DNA of 64,000 nt from the NCBI GenBank assembly GCA_965204705.1, contig OZ242006.1, forward strand, positions 2,790,001-2,854,000. The letters are read 5' to 3'. The notes below the pieces were generated by a model. That model was not told the DNA's origin and did not search any database. It was given only the letters and a program-made list of their open reading frames with translations. A program made the position numbers and the translations under genes. Position 1 is the stretch's first letter; each line of letters begins with the position of its first letter. Positions 7,667 through 16,945 of this stretch are shown in pieces. The stretch is from Bin5 sp965204705 (GTDB taxonomy: Bacteria > Chloroflexota > Anaerolineae > Caldilineales > Caldilineaceae).

Positions 7667-8986
7667 ATGGCTGAAATGCAAGGAACCGTCTACGGCCCGT
7701 TCTCATCCGATTTCCAGGAAGATCTACTTCGCGACATCTGCGTGAATGACCGTGGAGTTCAGACTGGCCCGTTCGGAAGCCAACTTCATCAGAGGGACTA
7801 CGTGCCAATAGGAACGCCTATCGTTTCAGTGGAGCATCTCGGAGACAACCGAATCCTCCATGATGACGTTCCTAGAGTTTCGGATTCTGACCGAGATCGG
7901 CTAAAGAGGTATGAACTTAAGCAAGGAGATATTGTATTCAGCCGCGTTGGCTCTGTTGATCGCCGGGCTTTAGTAAGGGAAGCAGAGGATGGATGGCTGT
8001 TTTCGGGACGCTGTTTACGGGTAAGGGCAGATGCCGACAAGATTGATCCCGCTTTCCTGTCCTACTTCTTCGGTCTCGAAACATTCAAGAAATATATTAG
8101 GGCCATCGCTGTTGGGGCAACGATGCCTTCGTTGAATACTCGTTTGCTCAGCGACGTTTCTGTTTTCTACCCTCCTTTAGCGGAACAGCGGGCCATCGCC
8201 GCCGTGCTGGACTCCATTGACGGCGCCATCGAACGCACCGAGACGGTTATCGCCGCCAACGAGCAGGTGCGCGACTCCCTGCTCCACGAACTTCTCACTT
8301 GCGGCGTCCCCGGCTGGCACACGGAATGGAAGGAAGCGCCGGGGGTCGGGACCATTCCGGCGGACTGGAATGTAGTGCGGTTGGGGGATGTGGCGGAGAT
8401 AGCTTTCAGTAGCGTCGATAAGAAAACCGTGGACGGCGAAGTTCCAATTGAACTCTGCAACTACACGGATGTCTTCTACAATCGCAGAATCCGACCTGGA
8501 ATGGGCCTTATGAGCGCGACTGCTAGCCCGGTTGAATGTGACCGATGGGCCTTAAGGAAGGGGGATGTTCTCTTTACTAAGGACTCGGAATCGCCAGACG
8601 AAATCGGTATTCCGGCCTACGTGACGGCGGATATGCCAAGAGTCCTGTGTGGCTATCACTTGGGATTGGCGCGACCGAGTGACGAACTAACCGACGGCGC
8701 GTACCTCGCTGAGTTGCTGAGATCCCCACGGACGGCAAGGCAGTTTGCTCGCATTGCCAACGGAATCACTCGCTTTGGCCTGACGCTAGGTGCTACAAAC
8801 TCCCTCACCATCCCACTTCCTCCGTTGCTAGAGCAGCAGACCATCGCCACTCTGCTGGACAGCGTCGACGATGCCACAGATCGGGCGCGTAGGGAGCGAG
8901 ACGCGCTACAAACGATGAAAGGATCCGTGGCCGACGCGCTGCTGACAGGCCGGATGCGGGTATCCTCAAGGACAGACAAGCACTGA
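7667..8986 (+). CDS. hsdS: type I restriction-modification specificity subunit
   Basis: This 439-aa protein has the usual two-fold HsdS layout. TRD1 is about residues 15-180 (VQTGPFGSQLHQRDYVP near the start). The first conserved helix follows (LAEQRAIAAVLDSIDGAIE). TRD2 is about 225-400 (GTIPADWNVVRLGDVAEI), and the second conserved helix carries LLEQQTIATLLDSVDDATD. The two TRDs set the bipartite DNA target. A 220-bp spacer separates it from the DUF2442 gene and no strong ribosome site is visible before the ATG. It is the main specificity subunit of the operon, which also carries the half-size HsdS-like gene upstream of hsdM. Confidence 0.95.
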   Translation: MAEMQGTVYGPFSSDFQEDLLRDICVNDRGVQTGPFGSQLHQRDYVPIGTPIVSVEHLGDNRILHDDVPRVSDSDRDRLKRYELKQGDIVFSRVGSVDRRALVREAEDGWLFSGRCLRVRADADKIDPAFLSYFFGLETFKKYIRAIAVGATMPSLNTRLLSDVSVFYPPLAEQRAIAAVLDSIDGAIERTETVIAANEQVRDSLLHELLTCGVPGWHTEWKEAPGVGTIPADWNVVRLGDVAEIAFSSVDKKTVDGEVPIELCNYTDVFYNRRIRPGMGLMSATASPVECDRWALRKGDVLFTKDSESPDEIGIPAYVTADMPRVLCGYHLGLARPSDELTDGAYLAELLRSPRTARQFARIANGITRFGLTLGATNSLTIPLPPLLEQQTIATLLDSVDDATDRARRERDALQTMKGSVADALLTGRMRVSSRTDKH

Positions 8987-9001
8987 TCTGGAGGGCGGTT
9001 G

Positions 9002-10954
9002 ATGAAACTGGTTTCTATTCGAGTCCAAAATTACAAATGCATTGACGACTCTGAGGAGTTCTCTATCCGTGACCTCACATGTCTCGCAGGTAAGAATGAG
9101 TCTGGTAAGACAGCTTTGTTGCAGGCTCTCCGCCGCCTCAATCCCGTTGAGGACTCAGAGAGGCAGTTCAATAGCCTAATGGAATACCCACGACGGCGTC
9201 TCCACGAGGCTGATGGAGATGACCCGTCTGCGAGGGCCGTGCTCACTACGAATTGGGAACTCTCTGAAGACGACCTCGCGGCCGTCGCTCGCCTAGTAGG
9301 GCCATCCGCCATTACAAATCCGATCGTGACAATCAGTCGAGGGTACGAAAACCAAACTATATGGCGCATCAACTTGGACACCACACAGACTATTCCCTTC
9401 CTCACTTCTCAGATTGCGAACCTTACCGAAAAAGCCAAGGAACGTATCCTCGCATGCTCTAGTCTTGCAGACCTACGTTCCTATCTAACATCCAGGCAGA
9501 AACCGACACACGGAGAGGCTCGCCTTCTGGAGTACATTGAGCAACACTTCCCCAACGACGATCCACGAAGAGTAGTCCAGTCGCTGCTACAGGGTAGACT
9601 TCCTCGTTTCCTATATTTCCCTACATATGGAACCCTTCCGGGCAGGGTTCCAGTAGAGCACATCTCGGAGAAGGTAGAATACGAAGCCGACTTAGCTGAA
9701 GGCGAAGAATATTTCCTTGCGCTCTTGAATCTCGCGGGTACTGACGTCAAGGAATTGCAGGAGGCAGGATATTTTGAGGAACTTAAGGCTCGATTGGAAG
9801 GCGTTTCGAACCGCCTAAGCGACGAGATTTTCCGGTACTGGACTCAGAATCGAGACCTTGCAGTTGAGTTCAGCTATGACGAAGCAAGACCACAGGACCC
9901 CTCTCCATATGATCAAGGTCACGTCTTTAGCTTGCGTGTGAGGAATCAACGACATCGTGTCACAGTTGGCTTTGATGAACGGAGTGCTGGCTTCGTGTGG
10001 TTTTTCTCATTTCTGGTCTGGTTCTCTCAGACGGAGCAGAGTTATGGTGACAAGTTGATCATCTTGCTGGACGAGCCAGGGCTGAATCTCCACGGGAAGG
10101 CACAAGGAGACCTACTCCGATACATCAAGGAAAAGCTGTTGCCTAATTATCAGGTTCTGTATACAACGCACTCTCCCTTCATGATCGACACTGACAACAT
10201 TCTCAGCGTCCGTACTGTCGAGGATGTGGCGATCAATGGGGAATCAGTAGGTACGAAAGTTGGAGACAGAGTCCTTAGTGCTGATGCCGACACGCTCTTC
10301 CCTCTACGTGCGGCGCTCGGATACGATATTACCCAGTCATTGTTCATCGGCGAGCACTGCTTGCTCGTAGAGGGTCCCTCAGACATGCTCTTCCTGAGAT
10401 GGTTCTCACGCCAGCTTATCGCAAGAGGACGTGTCGGCCTCGATTCCCGCTGGACGGTCACTCCAGTGGGAGGAATCGACAAAGTCGCCAGCTTCAATGC
10501 ATTGTTCGCTGGTAATCAACTTCATGTCGCTGTCTTTACCGATTTTCACACCGGAGACAAGCGCAAGGTTCGGGCATTGGAGGAATCTGGTCTCCTCGAA
10601 GCTGGTCACCTTTTTACAGCCAGTAAAATTACGGAGCAGGAAGAGGCTGACGTTGAAGATATGCTCGGCAGGGACTTATATACCCATCTTGTGAACAAAT
10701 GTTACGGTCTTGAAGGAGAGAAGCAACTTCCTTCTACGCAGCCTGATAATCCTCCTAGGCCTGTACTTGAGGAAGTCAAGCAGCACTTCCGATCTGTAGC
10801 TATTGACGGACCAGAATTTGATCATTTGTCACCTGCGGTATATCTCGTAGAACACGAAAGTTTTTTCAGTGATGTCGAAGCGATTGAGCCCGCACTCGAT
10901 CTATTCCAAAAGCTATTCGATAGTGTCAATGCTCTATTGCCGCCGCAAGGTTAG
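9002..10954 (+). CDS. OLD-family endonuclease (ABC-type ATPase with TOPRIM domain)
   Basis: This 650-aa protein has an N-terminal SMC/ABC-type ATPase (RVQNYKCIDD, then Walker A GKNESGKT at residues 30-37). The Walker B region is IILLDEPGLNLHGKAQGDLL and the switch histidine region is LYTTHSPFMID. The C-terminal TOPRIM domain has LLVEGPSDMLFL (acidic Glu), PVGGIDKV and VAVFTDFH. OLD nucleases cut DNA, and several are antiphage factors. Placing one between hsdS and hsdR suggests a composite defence operon. The ATG at 9002 is chosen over the TTG codon just before it because GGAGG lies seven bases upstream. There is no adjacent UvrD-like gene, so this is not a Gabija pair. Confidence 0.88.
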   Translation: MKLVSIRVQNYKCIDDSEEFSIRDLTCLAGKNESGKTALLQALRRLNPVEDSERQFNSLMEYPRRRLHEADGDDPSARAVLTTNWELSEDDLAAVARLVGPSAITNPIVTISRGYENQTIWRINLDTTQTIPFLTSQIANLTEKAKERILACSSLADLRSYLTSRQKPTHGEARLLEYIEQHFPNDDPRRVVQSLLQGRLPRFLYFPTYGTLPGRVPVEHISEKVEYEADLAEGEEYFLALLNLAGTDVKELQEAGYFEELKARLEGVSNRLSDEIFRYWTQNRDLAVEFSYDEARPQDPSPYDQGHVFSLRVRNQRHRVTVGFDERSAGFVWFFSFLVWFSQTEQSYGDKLIILLDEPGLNLHGKAQGDLLRYIKEKLLPNYQVLYTTHSPFMIDTDNILSVRTVEDVAINGESVGTKVGDRVLSADADTLFPLRAALGYDITQSLFIGEHCLLVEGPSDMLFLRWFSRQLIARGRVGLDSRWTVTPVGGIDKVASFNALFAGNQLHVAVFTDFHTGDKRKVRALEESGLLEAGHLFTASKITEQEEADVEDMLGRDLYTHLVNKCYGLEGEKQLPSTQPDNPPRPVLEEVKQHFRSVAIDGPEFDHLSPAVYLVEHESFFSDVEAIEPALDLFQKLFDSVNALLPPQG

Positions 10955-10997
10955 CCGATAACGCCAAACACGCACGTGCAGATTGATCTCCCCCGCC

Positions 10998-11197
10998 AAG
11001 CTGAATGAAGGCAAGAAGGCTAAAAACAACTGTTTGCTGGAGCCATGACGGGTATTAGGAATCCACGCGCCCATGAACATGAGCTAAGACATGACCCCAC
11101 GGTCTCCCTGGATATATTTGCCTTTGCCAATCACCTTATGAACAAACTGGATGCTGCCACAAGGAACGAGACGGAATCTAGCGAGCCTGCACCATGA
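10998..11197 (+). pseudogene. TIGR02391-like protein, C-terminal remnant
   Basis: The frame ending at TGA 11195-11197 encodes FAGAMTGIRNPRAHE followed by a helix (SLDIFAFANHLMNKLD). This is the conserved C-terminus of TIGR02391-type proteins, which are common in restriction and abortive-infection loci. A frame with LNEGKKA lies just upstream but is shifted, and a TAA interrupts the continuous frame, so the N-terminal part is lost. An ATG at 11045 could still yield a 50-aa peptide whose stop overlaps the hsdR start (ATGA), so the stub may survive as a translational coupler for hsdR. Confidence 0.6.
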
Positions 11198-14100
11198 CTA
11201 TCCCGTCCAAGCTGAATGAGTACAACCATGCCGAGGACCCGGCTCGTCGCCTACTGGAGCGACTAGGATGGACGTACGTACCACGCGAGACCCTTGCAGC
11301 GGAGCGTGGTGACGAAAGGGAGGTTCTGCTGAAAGGGCGTCTGAAGGCGGCTCTGATGCGTCTCAACGAATGGATGACCGAGGAGCAAGCGTACCGCGCC
11401 ATCTTCGACCTGGAACACATTGACGCCACCGGCATGGCCCGCAACCAGGCGGTCCACGAATACCTCACCTACGGGATGCCCTTGACCGTGGACGGACTGC
11501 GGGGAAGAGATTCTCGCATCGTCCGCTTCTTCGACTTCGAGTACCCGGATGGCGGCCGTAACGAGTTCGTCGTCACAACCCAGTTTAGGGTTCGCCGTGG
11601 TAACGAGCGGGGCGGGCCAGAGGACGACGAGCGCATGGTCATCCCCGACCTGGTCCTGTTCGTCAACGGTATCCCATTAGTGGTGATGGAGGCCAAGTCG
11701 CCGTCGCTCATGGATGTTTGGAAGTCGCAGGCTGTGCGACAGCTTCGCCGTTACCAGGAGGCGGGACCGGAGTGGCAGGGGAGCGGCGCACCCGAACTCT
11801 TCTACTACAATCTGCTCTGCGTGGCCCACTGTGGGGCTGCCGCCGCCTACGCCGCCCTCGGCGCTTCCGAGAACGCCTACTTCGAGTGGAAATCGGTGCT
11901 GCCGTGTTCGGAGGATGAGATCCGTCAGCACTTCAGCGTCGAGCCACAGGGCCAGGCGCAACTCATCATCGGGTTGCTGTCTCCGGCGACCCTGCTGGAG
12001 ATCCTGCGGGACTACGTGGTCTACGAGCCAGAGCGGGGACGGCTAGTCAAAAAGCTGCCGCGCTACCAGCAGTACCGCGCGGTCCGCGCTGCCTTGAAGC
12101 GATTGCTCGCTGGCCGTAAGCCGGAGGCCCGGGGTGGAGTTGTGTGGCACACCCAGGGGTCAGGCAAGTCGCTGACCATGCTGTGGCTTGCGACGAAGCT
12201 GCGCCGGGAGCCTCGTCTGGGCAATCCCACCATCGTCGTGGTCACCGACCGCACCCAACTGGACCGGCAGATCACCGGCACCTTCAAACGGTGCGGCTTT
12301 CCCGCGCCGGAACAGGCGTCCACCAGCCGGCATCTGCGTCGTCTACTTACTACCGGCACCGGCCGCACGGTTATGACCACTATCCAAAAGTTCGAGGAGG
12401 CGTTGACGGCTCCTGAGGGCGATCTTGATGTGCTCAACGCCTCGAAGGACGTCATAGTCATGGTGGACGAGGCCCACCGCACTCAGTACGGCATTCTCGG
12501 CGGGCGCTTGTCCAGGGCGCTACCCAACGCGGCCCTCATCGGGTTCACTGGAACACCCATAGAGAGGGACTACAAGCACAGCACCATTGGGCGCTTCGGC
12601 GCGCTCATCGACGTCTACACCATTCCACAGTCGGTAGCGGACGGCGCGACGGTGCCAATTTTCTATGAGGCCCGCCTGCCCGAACTTGCCGTCGAGGGGC
12701 CGGAGACATTGGACAGGCTGTACGAAGCCATGTTCGGCGACGATCCTCCTTCGATTCAGGCGCAAATTCGCCGACGCTATGCCAATAAAGAGACGGTGGC
12801 GGGCGCGGCGCGGCGCATCGAGATGATCGCCCTGGACATCGCCGAACACTTCAAGGAACGGGTGCGTCCCAACGGGTTCAAGGCCCAAGTTGTCGCGCCC
12901 AGCCGGGCTGCCGCCTTGCGCTACGCAGAGCGGTTGAGAGACTTTGGCCTTAGCGCCTATCCCATCATCACCACAGTCCCCAACGACGGACCGGAGTTCA
13001 AGGCGGCCCGCGAACTCGACCGGGAGCAGGTTGAAAGCGCATTCGTCGATCCGGAGGGGGAGCCGGAAGCGCTGGTCGTGGTGGACATGCTGTTGACGGG
13101 TTTCGACGCGCCCGTAGAGCAGGTGCTCTACTTGGACAAGGCGCTTCGGGAGCACGGGCTGCTCCAGGCCATTGCGAGGGTCAACCGTCGTTTCTCCCAT
13201 CGCCGGGACGGAGTGGAGACCGAGAAGACCCACGGTCTGGTCGTGGACTACCACGGCGTATCCCGGGACCTTGAAGATGCCCTCTCCACCTTCGACCGGG
13301 TGGACGTGCAAGACACGATGCAGGAGATGGACGAGGAACCTGCGCCGGTCGTCGAGGCAGCGGCTGTCCAGGCGGAGTCACATTTCGGGGGCCGGGATCT
13401 CAGTGACACCTGGGCGTGCGTCAGCGTCTTCGCACCGGACGCCTCCACAGAGGGCAACTTCAAAGCTGACCTGTTCGAGCGGTTCAACGCTGACTATCGC
13501 CAATTCTCACGCCTCATGGACCGCTTTCTGCCCGACCCGCGCGCGCTGGACTACACGGGCCGGCTAGCGCGGCTTACGGAGATACGCGCCTACGCCCGCG
13601 CCCAGTTCCTTCGTGAGGACGCCGACGCAGACTGGACCGAGATCGGGGCTAAGGTGAAGAAGCTGGTGGACGAGCGCATCAGTGCCCAGGTACGCGAGAT
13701 GATGCGGCCGGTATCCATCCTCGATCAAGACTTCGAACAGAAGATCGCCGCCCTTCCCCATGACGAGGCCCGGGCCTCGATCATGGAGCACGCGATCAGG
13801 GCGCAGATACACGAACGCCTGGCCGACAACCCTGCTTTCTTCGAAAAGCTCTCAGCACAGCTCGAGCGCATCATTCAAGACCTTCGCAATCGGTTGATCG
13901 ACTCGGCAGAGGCGTGCCGCTACCTTGCCCTGCTGCGCCAGGAAGTTCGAAGCGAAGCCGACATCGCCGCAGAACGCGGTCTGTCCCCTGTCGCCTTTGC
14001 CATCTACGAACTGCTGGATGAACGGTCACAGGAGGCCGTCTCTCTCTCGCAGTTACGTGAGGAGAAAGCACAGTACCGAACATCTATCGATGAGAATACG

Positions 14101-14301
14101 AAGAGCGTTGCTCTGAAGGTCCAGGCAGTCGTCGACCGGCACTACACCGTTGTGGACTGGCAGTCGAACTTGGAGGTCCTGCGGGAGATGCGCCGGGACA
14201 TCAAGCGTGTGCTCAGGCCCACGGGCGATTACACCGAAGTCCAGTTGGACGAACTGGCGAACCGGATCGTCGAAATGGCGCGCAGGAGGCGAGAGCGGTG
14301 A
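11194..14301 (+). CDS. hsdR: type I restriction endonuclease subunit R
   Basis: This 1035-aa protein is the ATP-driven translocase and nuclease of the type I system. Its N-terminal nuclease domain has PDLVLFVNGIPLVVMEAKSP (D152, E166, K168). The motor domain has TQGSGKS (Walker A, about 320-326) and VMVDEAHR (DEAH, 425-428), plus VVVDMLLTGFDAP and QAIARVNRRF as later helicase motifs. The C-terminal 250 residues are helical and bind the methylase core. Length and domain order are normal and no disabling mutation is seen. It starts within the stop codon of the TIGR02391-like stub and overlaps the next gene by 4 bp. Confidence 0.96.
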   Translation: MTIPSKLNEYNHAEDPARRLLERLGWTYVPRETLAAERGDEREVLLKGRLKAALMRLNEWMTEEQAYRAIFDLEHIDATGMARNQAVHEYLTYGMPLTVDGLRGRDSRIVRFFDFEYPDGGRNEFVVTTQFRVRRGNERGGPEDDERMVIPDLVLFVNGIPLVVMEAKSPSLMDVWKSQAVRQLRRYQEAGPEWQGSGAPELFYYNLLCVAHCGAAAAYAALGASENAYFEWKSVLPCSEDEIRQHFSVEPQGQAQLIIGLLSPATLLEILRDYVVYEPERGRLVKKLPRYQQYRAVRAALKRLLAGRKPEARGGVVWHTQGSGKSLTMLWLATKLRREPRLGNPTIVVVTDRTQLDRQITGTFKRCGFPAPEQASTSRHLRRLLTTGTGRTVMTTIQKFEEALTAPEGDLDVLNASKDVIVMVDEAHRTQYGILGGRLSRALPNAALIGFTGTPIERDYKHSTIGRFGALIDVYTIPQSVADGATVPIFYEARLPELAVEGPETLDRLYEAMFGDDPPSIQAQIRRRYANKETVAGAARRIEMIALDIAEHFKERVRPNGFKAQVVAPSRAAALRYAERLRDFGLSAYPIITTVPNDGPEFKAARELDREQVESAFVDPEGEPEALVVVDMLLTGFDAPVEQVLYLDKALREHGLLQAIARVNRRFSHRRDGVETEKTHGLVVDYHGVSRDLEDALSTFDRVDVQDTMQEMDEEPAPVVEAAAVQAESHFGGRDLSDTWACVSVFAPDASTEGNFKADLFERFNADYRQFSRLMDRFLPDPRALDYTGRLARLTEIRAYARAQFLREDADADWTEIGAKVKKLVDERISAQVREMMRPVSILDQDFEQKIAALPHDEARASIMEHAIRAQIHERLADNPAFFEKLSAQLERIIQDLRNRLIDSAEACRYLALLRQEVRSEADIAAERGLSPVAFAIYELLDERSQEAVSLSQLREEKAQYRTSIDENTKSVALKVQAVVDRHYTVVDWQSNLEVLREMRRDIKRVLRPTGDYTEVQLDELANRIVEMARRRRER

Positions 14302-15026
14302 GCGAGCGGGGCAGTGTCCGCTTCGGCAACACGACCATCGGCTACGAGGTGCGCCGCAGCAAACGGCGCAGGAAGACGGTGCAGATCACGATGGACGGCG
14401 GCGGCGTGCAGGTTGCCGCACCCATGACAACGCCGGAGGACGAACTGCGTGCCATCGTGCGCAGCCGGGCGCCCTGGATACTCAGCCATGCATCAAGTGA
14501 GATGCTGGAGACCGCGCCGAAACGCTTCGTTAGCGGCGAGACGCTGCCATACCTGGGACGCAACGTCCGTATGATCGTCGATACTGGGGAGGGGCGCTTG
14601 CCGGAGGTCCGTTTCGACCACTGGCGGTTCCGGGTGGCTGTGCCTGAAGGTCTCGAAGGTGAGGAACGGCAACAGCGTATACGCCGCGCCATCGTCGGAT
14701 GGTATCGGGGCCGGGCGGCCGAGCGGCTGCCGAACCTTGTTAAACGTTGGTGGCCTCGGCTCGGCCAGGGAGAACGGTCGCGGGTGCTCGTACGCGATCA
14801 ACGCCAACGGTGGGGTAGTTGCGCGCCCGATGGCACGCTCCGCTTTAACTGGCGCGCCATGATGCTTCCTCCAGCGCTTATTGAGTATATCGTCGTCCAC
14901 GAGTTGGCCCACCTGACCCATCGGAACCACTCGACGGACTTCTGGAGCTTGGTGGCTGAGGCTATGCCCGACGCTCAGCAGCGCCGCCAACGCCTTCGGG
15001 AAGCGGGGCGTACGCTTCCCTTGTGA
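14298..15026 (+). CDS. YgjP-like M48-type metallopeptidase
   Basis: This 242-aa protein has the YgjP/WLM-like layout. There is an N-terminal beta-rich part (VRRSKRRRKTVQITMDGGG), a central RDQRQRWGSC motif (167-175) and the zinc site VHELAHLTHRNH (HExxH at 201-205, third ligand about His211). Genes of this family often close type I restriction operons, and their role there is unclear. It starts at a GTG overlapping the hsdR stop (GTGA), with AGGAGG about nine bases upstream. It is the last intact gene of the operon. Zinc binding is expected from the motif; the substrate is unknown. Confidence 0.88.
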   Translation: MSERGSVRFGNTTIGYEVRRSKRRRKTVQITMDGGGVQVAAPMTTPEDELRAIVRSRAPWILSHASSEMLETAPKRFVSGETLPYLGRNVRMIVDTGEGRLPEVRFDHWRFRVAVPEGLEGEERQQRIRRAIVGWYRGRAAERLPNLVKRWWPRLGQGERSRVLVRDQRQRWGSCAPDGTLRFNWRAMMLPPALIEYIVVHELAHLTHRNHSTDFWSLVAEAMPDAQQRRQRLREAGRTLPL

Positions 15027-15098
15027 AACAGCGGGCGACATTCCCTTACTGACACTTGTTGGCGGCGGGCGATATCCACCCCTTGCTACTCTTGGTGC

Positions 15099-15251
15099 AT
15101 GGCCCTCTCAGACCGACAGATGCTGTACCACCTCAGCCGGATGCCGTTCATTGACCCTGCAGAGCTGACAGGCATCCTCGGCGAGCCGCACTCAACCGTC
15201 CAACGCAGGTTGACCGTGTTGCTAGACGACAGTATCGCGGAGCGCTTTCCG
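15099..15251 (+). pseudogene. winged-helix DNA-binding protein, N-terminal fragment
   Basis: The reading frame MALSDRQMLYHLSRMPFIDP, then AELTGILGEPHSTVQRRL, has the look of an HTH domain of the kind found in mobile-element proteins. It loses homology-like character after about residue 45, and the frame stops soon after. Sequence from a serine recombinase follows in another frame, so the gene seems cut by a deletion that joined two elements. Family identity is a judgement from helix pattern only. Confidence 0.4.
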
Positions 15252-15256
15252 GCAGG

Positions 15257-15367
15257 CTGGAGGTCATCGAGGCGAAGCTATCCGACGTGAGGAAGCGGCT
15301 GGAGAAGCTCTCTGAGGTCGTTGAGACGAACGATTTTGACCTGTCCCGCATGAACTGGTCCTGTTAA
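15257..15367 (+). pseudogene. large serine recombinase, coiled-coil fragment
   Basis: A 36-codon open stretch ending at TAA encodes LEVIEAKLSDVRKRLEKLSE followed by VVETNDFDLSR. This matches the coiled-coil region near the C-terminus of large serine recombinases. No catalytic N-terminus or remaining C-terminus is present. It sits directly against the HTH fragment and marks the right edge of the defence island. Confidence 0.5.
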
Positions 15368-15477
15368 TATGTAAGAATTGGGCCGCAGAAAGGGAAAAGA
15401 TTGCCCAGAGGCAATTAGCTTGCTGCCCACCCTACTACTATGGAACGAAGACTACCGGGCCGAAAGTAGACGGCCCA

Positions 15478-15848
15478 GACGTTGCTGACATTTCAATGAG
15501 GCAGGCAAGATCCGCACATTCGAAAGCGGAAAAGTGGGGGATCAGACGATAACTGGCCGTGCGTCGGGCACCCAACGACCAATCGCTTCCAATGTAGATC
15601 CCATATGAGGCCACGAGCTTGCAAACATCAATAGAGCGAGTGAGACGCCTGCGATGCCAAGCGGAAGTTCGTGCAAAAAGTCTTGGTTTCAAATTGGACG
15701 CACATGGATTCTTGATTATCAAATAATTATTATATCATTGTGGATAGACATTGTTCCGTCTCTTAAATTTTTTTTCGCAAACGCTCGTAAACTCTCGTGG
15801 ATCTCTCGTAAACTCTCGTACGAGCGTTTACGTGTTCCCGTACGAGCG
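15478..15848 (+). repeat. degenerate dispersed repeat, copy A
   Basis: Three blocks match copy B in the same order. The first contains GGCAAGATCCGC followed by AGCGG and CAGACG (15505-15550), the second ATCAAATAATT then TCATT (about 15718-15740), and the third is the 10-bp unit array (15779-15826). Spacing differs between the copies (about 200 bp versus 80 bp between first block and array), so indels have accumulated. Confidence 0.6.
15779..15826 (+). repeat. iteron-like 10-bp array A
   Basis: The units are AAACGCTCGT, AAACTCTCGT, GGATCTCTCGT and AAACTCTCGT, immediately followed by the inverted half unit ACGAGCG, which makes a CTCGTACGAG palindrome at the end. A second CGTACGAGCG lies at about 15839-15848. 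The 10-bp spacing equals one helical turn, as for repeated protein-binding sites. Confidence 0.7.
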
Positions 15849-16718
15849 CCCGACCTGTGTTCAGGGAGCATCCAGCCCAGCTTTTCGTGCAGTTACACTG
15901 AAACTGTGCTTCTTCAGCCCGCTTTGAAACCACGCCTTTTCACCGAACGCAGCCGGAAGAGCTCGCCCTGTCGACGCACCCTGGAAATGTCACAACCAAC
16001 CCTTGTCCCATGAGTCCATGCATTTCAAACAAACATCATTGCATTTTATACCTGGGCCGGTAGCCCGAGCCTGTAATGTGCACAAGCAAACGTTCACCGG
16101 ATTTCATAAGTCATCCTGACGCACTGTCTCTTCAAAGCCGGCCCGAATCCTTCCCCCGGTATCAGCAGGTCAAGTAACGATTGCGCCTGCGCGCGGTTAC
16201 CTGAACAACTGATCTTACGGGACCTGTAGAATGGGCTAGACGGCCGGGCGGGACACGGAAGAGACAACAACGTCTTATCCTCTATGGCTTGGCCACCGCC
16301 ATTCCCTCATATCACAGCCCTGGCTCCGACGAGTCTGCCGCAGTCCCTACCGCAGCCAGAGTCGGCCTCGCCGCAGAGCCCCGGAATCTTGTCAACTCGA
16401 CCGACCTGCCGGCCCTCAGGAGGATGGAACTACGCGGCGCCATGGCCCTGCCCAAACCCATGCACAACATGGACAAATAGCTTGGATCCGCCCCATAAAC
16501 ACCCAAAAACATGCCTTTGAGCGGACATAGCGGACATTTCTTATGAACAAATTTGTAAAAGTTCACTGTCGTCATCGGCACTCTTCGCCATTTTTCTAAA
16601 GCAAGTTCTATGTGAAACCGCGAATCTTTGCGCCGTCTACAAGGTAGGAATGCAGAAGCACAGCCTGCGTCTGCAATATTTGCAAACTCCTGTTCCCGTT
16701 TGGAATCCACCTTGCGAA

Positions 16719-16945
16719 CTGTTGACATTTCTTTACGGCGGGCAAGATCCGCGCAATCAAGAGCGGGAAAGTAGAGGTTCAGACGGTATCCGGCCGCGAG
16801 CCGGTGGCCCCATCCGTTCGCCGTCTCCAGGCTACGCTCATCAAATAATTCTTGTGTCATTAAGTTGCTATGATCATCGGAATTTCTTCATGCAAACTCT
16901 CGTAAACTCTCGTAAACGCTCGTGCATCTCTCGTACGAGCGTCTG
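16719..16945 (+). repeat. degenerate dispersed repeat, copy B
   Basis: This is the second copy of the repeat described for 15478-15848. It contains TTGACATTTC with GGCAAGATCCGCGC, AGCGGGAAAG and CAGACGG (16725-16785), then ATCAAATAATT and TCATT (about 16838-16862), then the array at 16894-16941. It lies about 170 bp before the promoter of the amino-acid ABC importer. Confidence 0.6.
16894..16941 (+). repeat. iteron-like 10-bp array B
   Basis: The units are AAACTCTCGT, AAACTCTCGT, AAACGCTCGT and GCATCTCTCGT, closed by inverted ACGAGCG. The unit set is the same as in array A but in another order: three 10-mers, one 11-bp variant and the inverted half site. Conserved architecture with shuffled units points to function or recent spread rather than chance. 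Confidence 0.7.

Noticed and set aside
8999..10954. Gabija system
   Set aside because: The OLD-like nuclease would match GajA in layout, but no GajB-like UvrD helicase gene is adjacent.
12520..13311. 263-aa minus-strand frame inside hsdR
   Set aside because: Antisense shadow of the hsdR motor region.
16289..16480. 63-aa frame in the gene-poor region
   Set aside because: No recognised motif and no supporting context.
16312..16860. 182-aa minus-strand reading frame
   Set aside because: Its similarity to the frame at 15438-15722 is explained by the DNA repeat; substitutions do not favour third codon positions.
15779..16941. CRISPR array
   Set aside because: The repeated units are 10-11 bp, directly adjacent and without spacers, and no cas genes are present.
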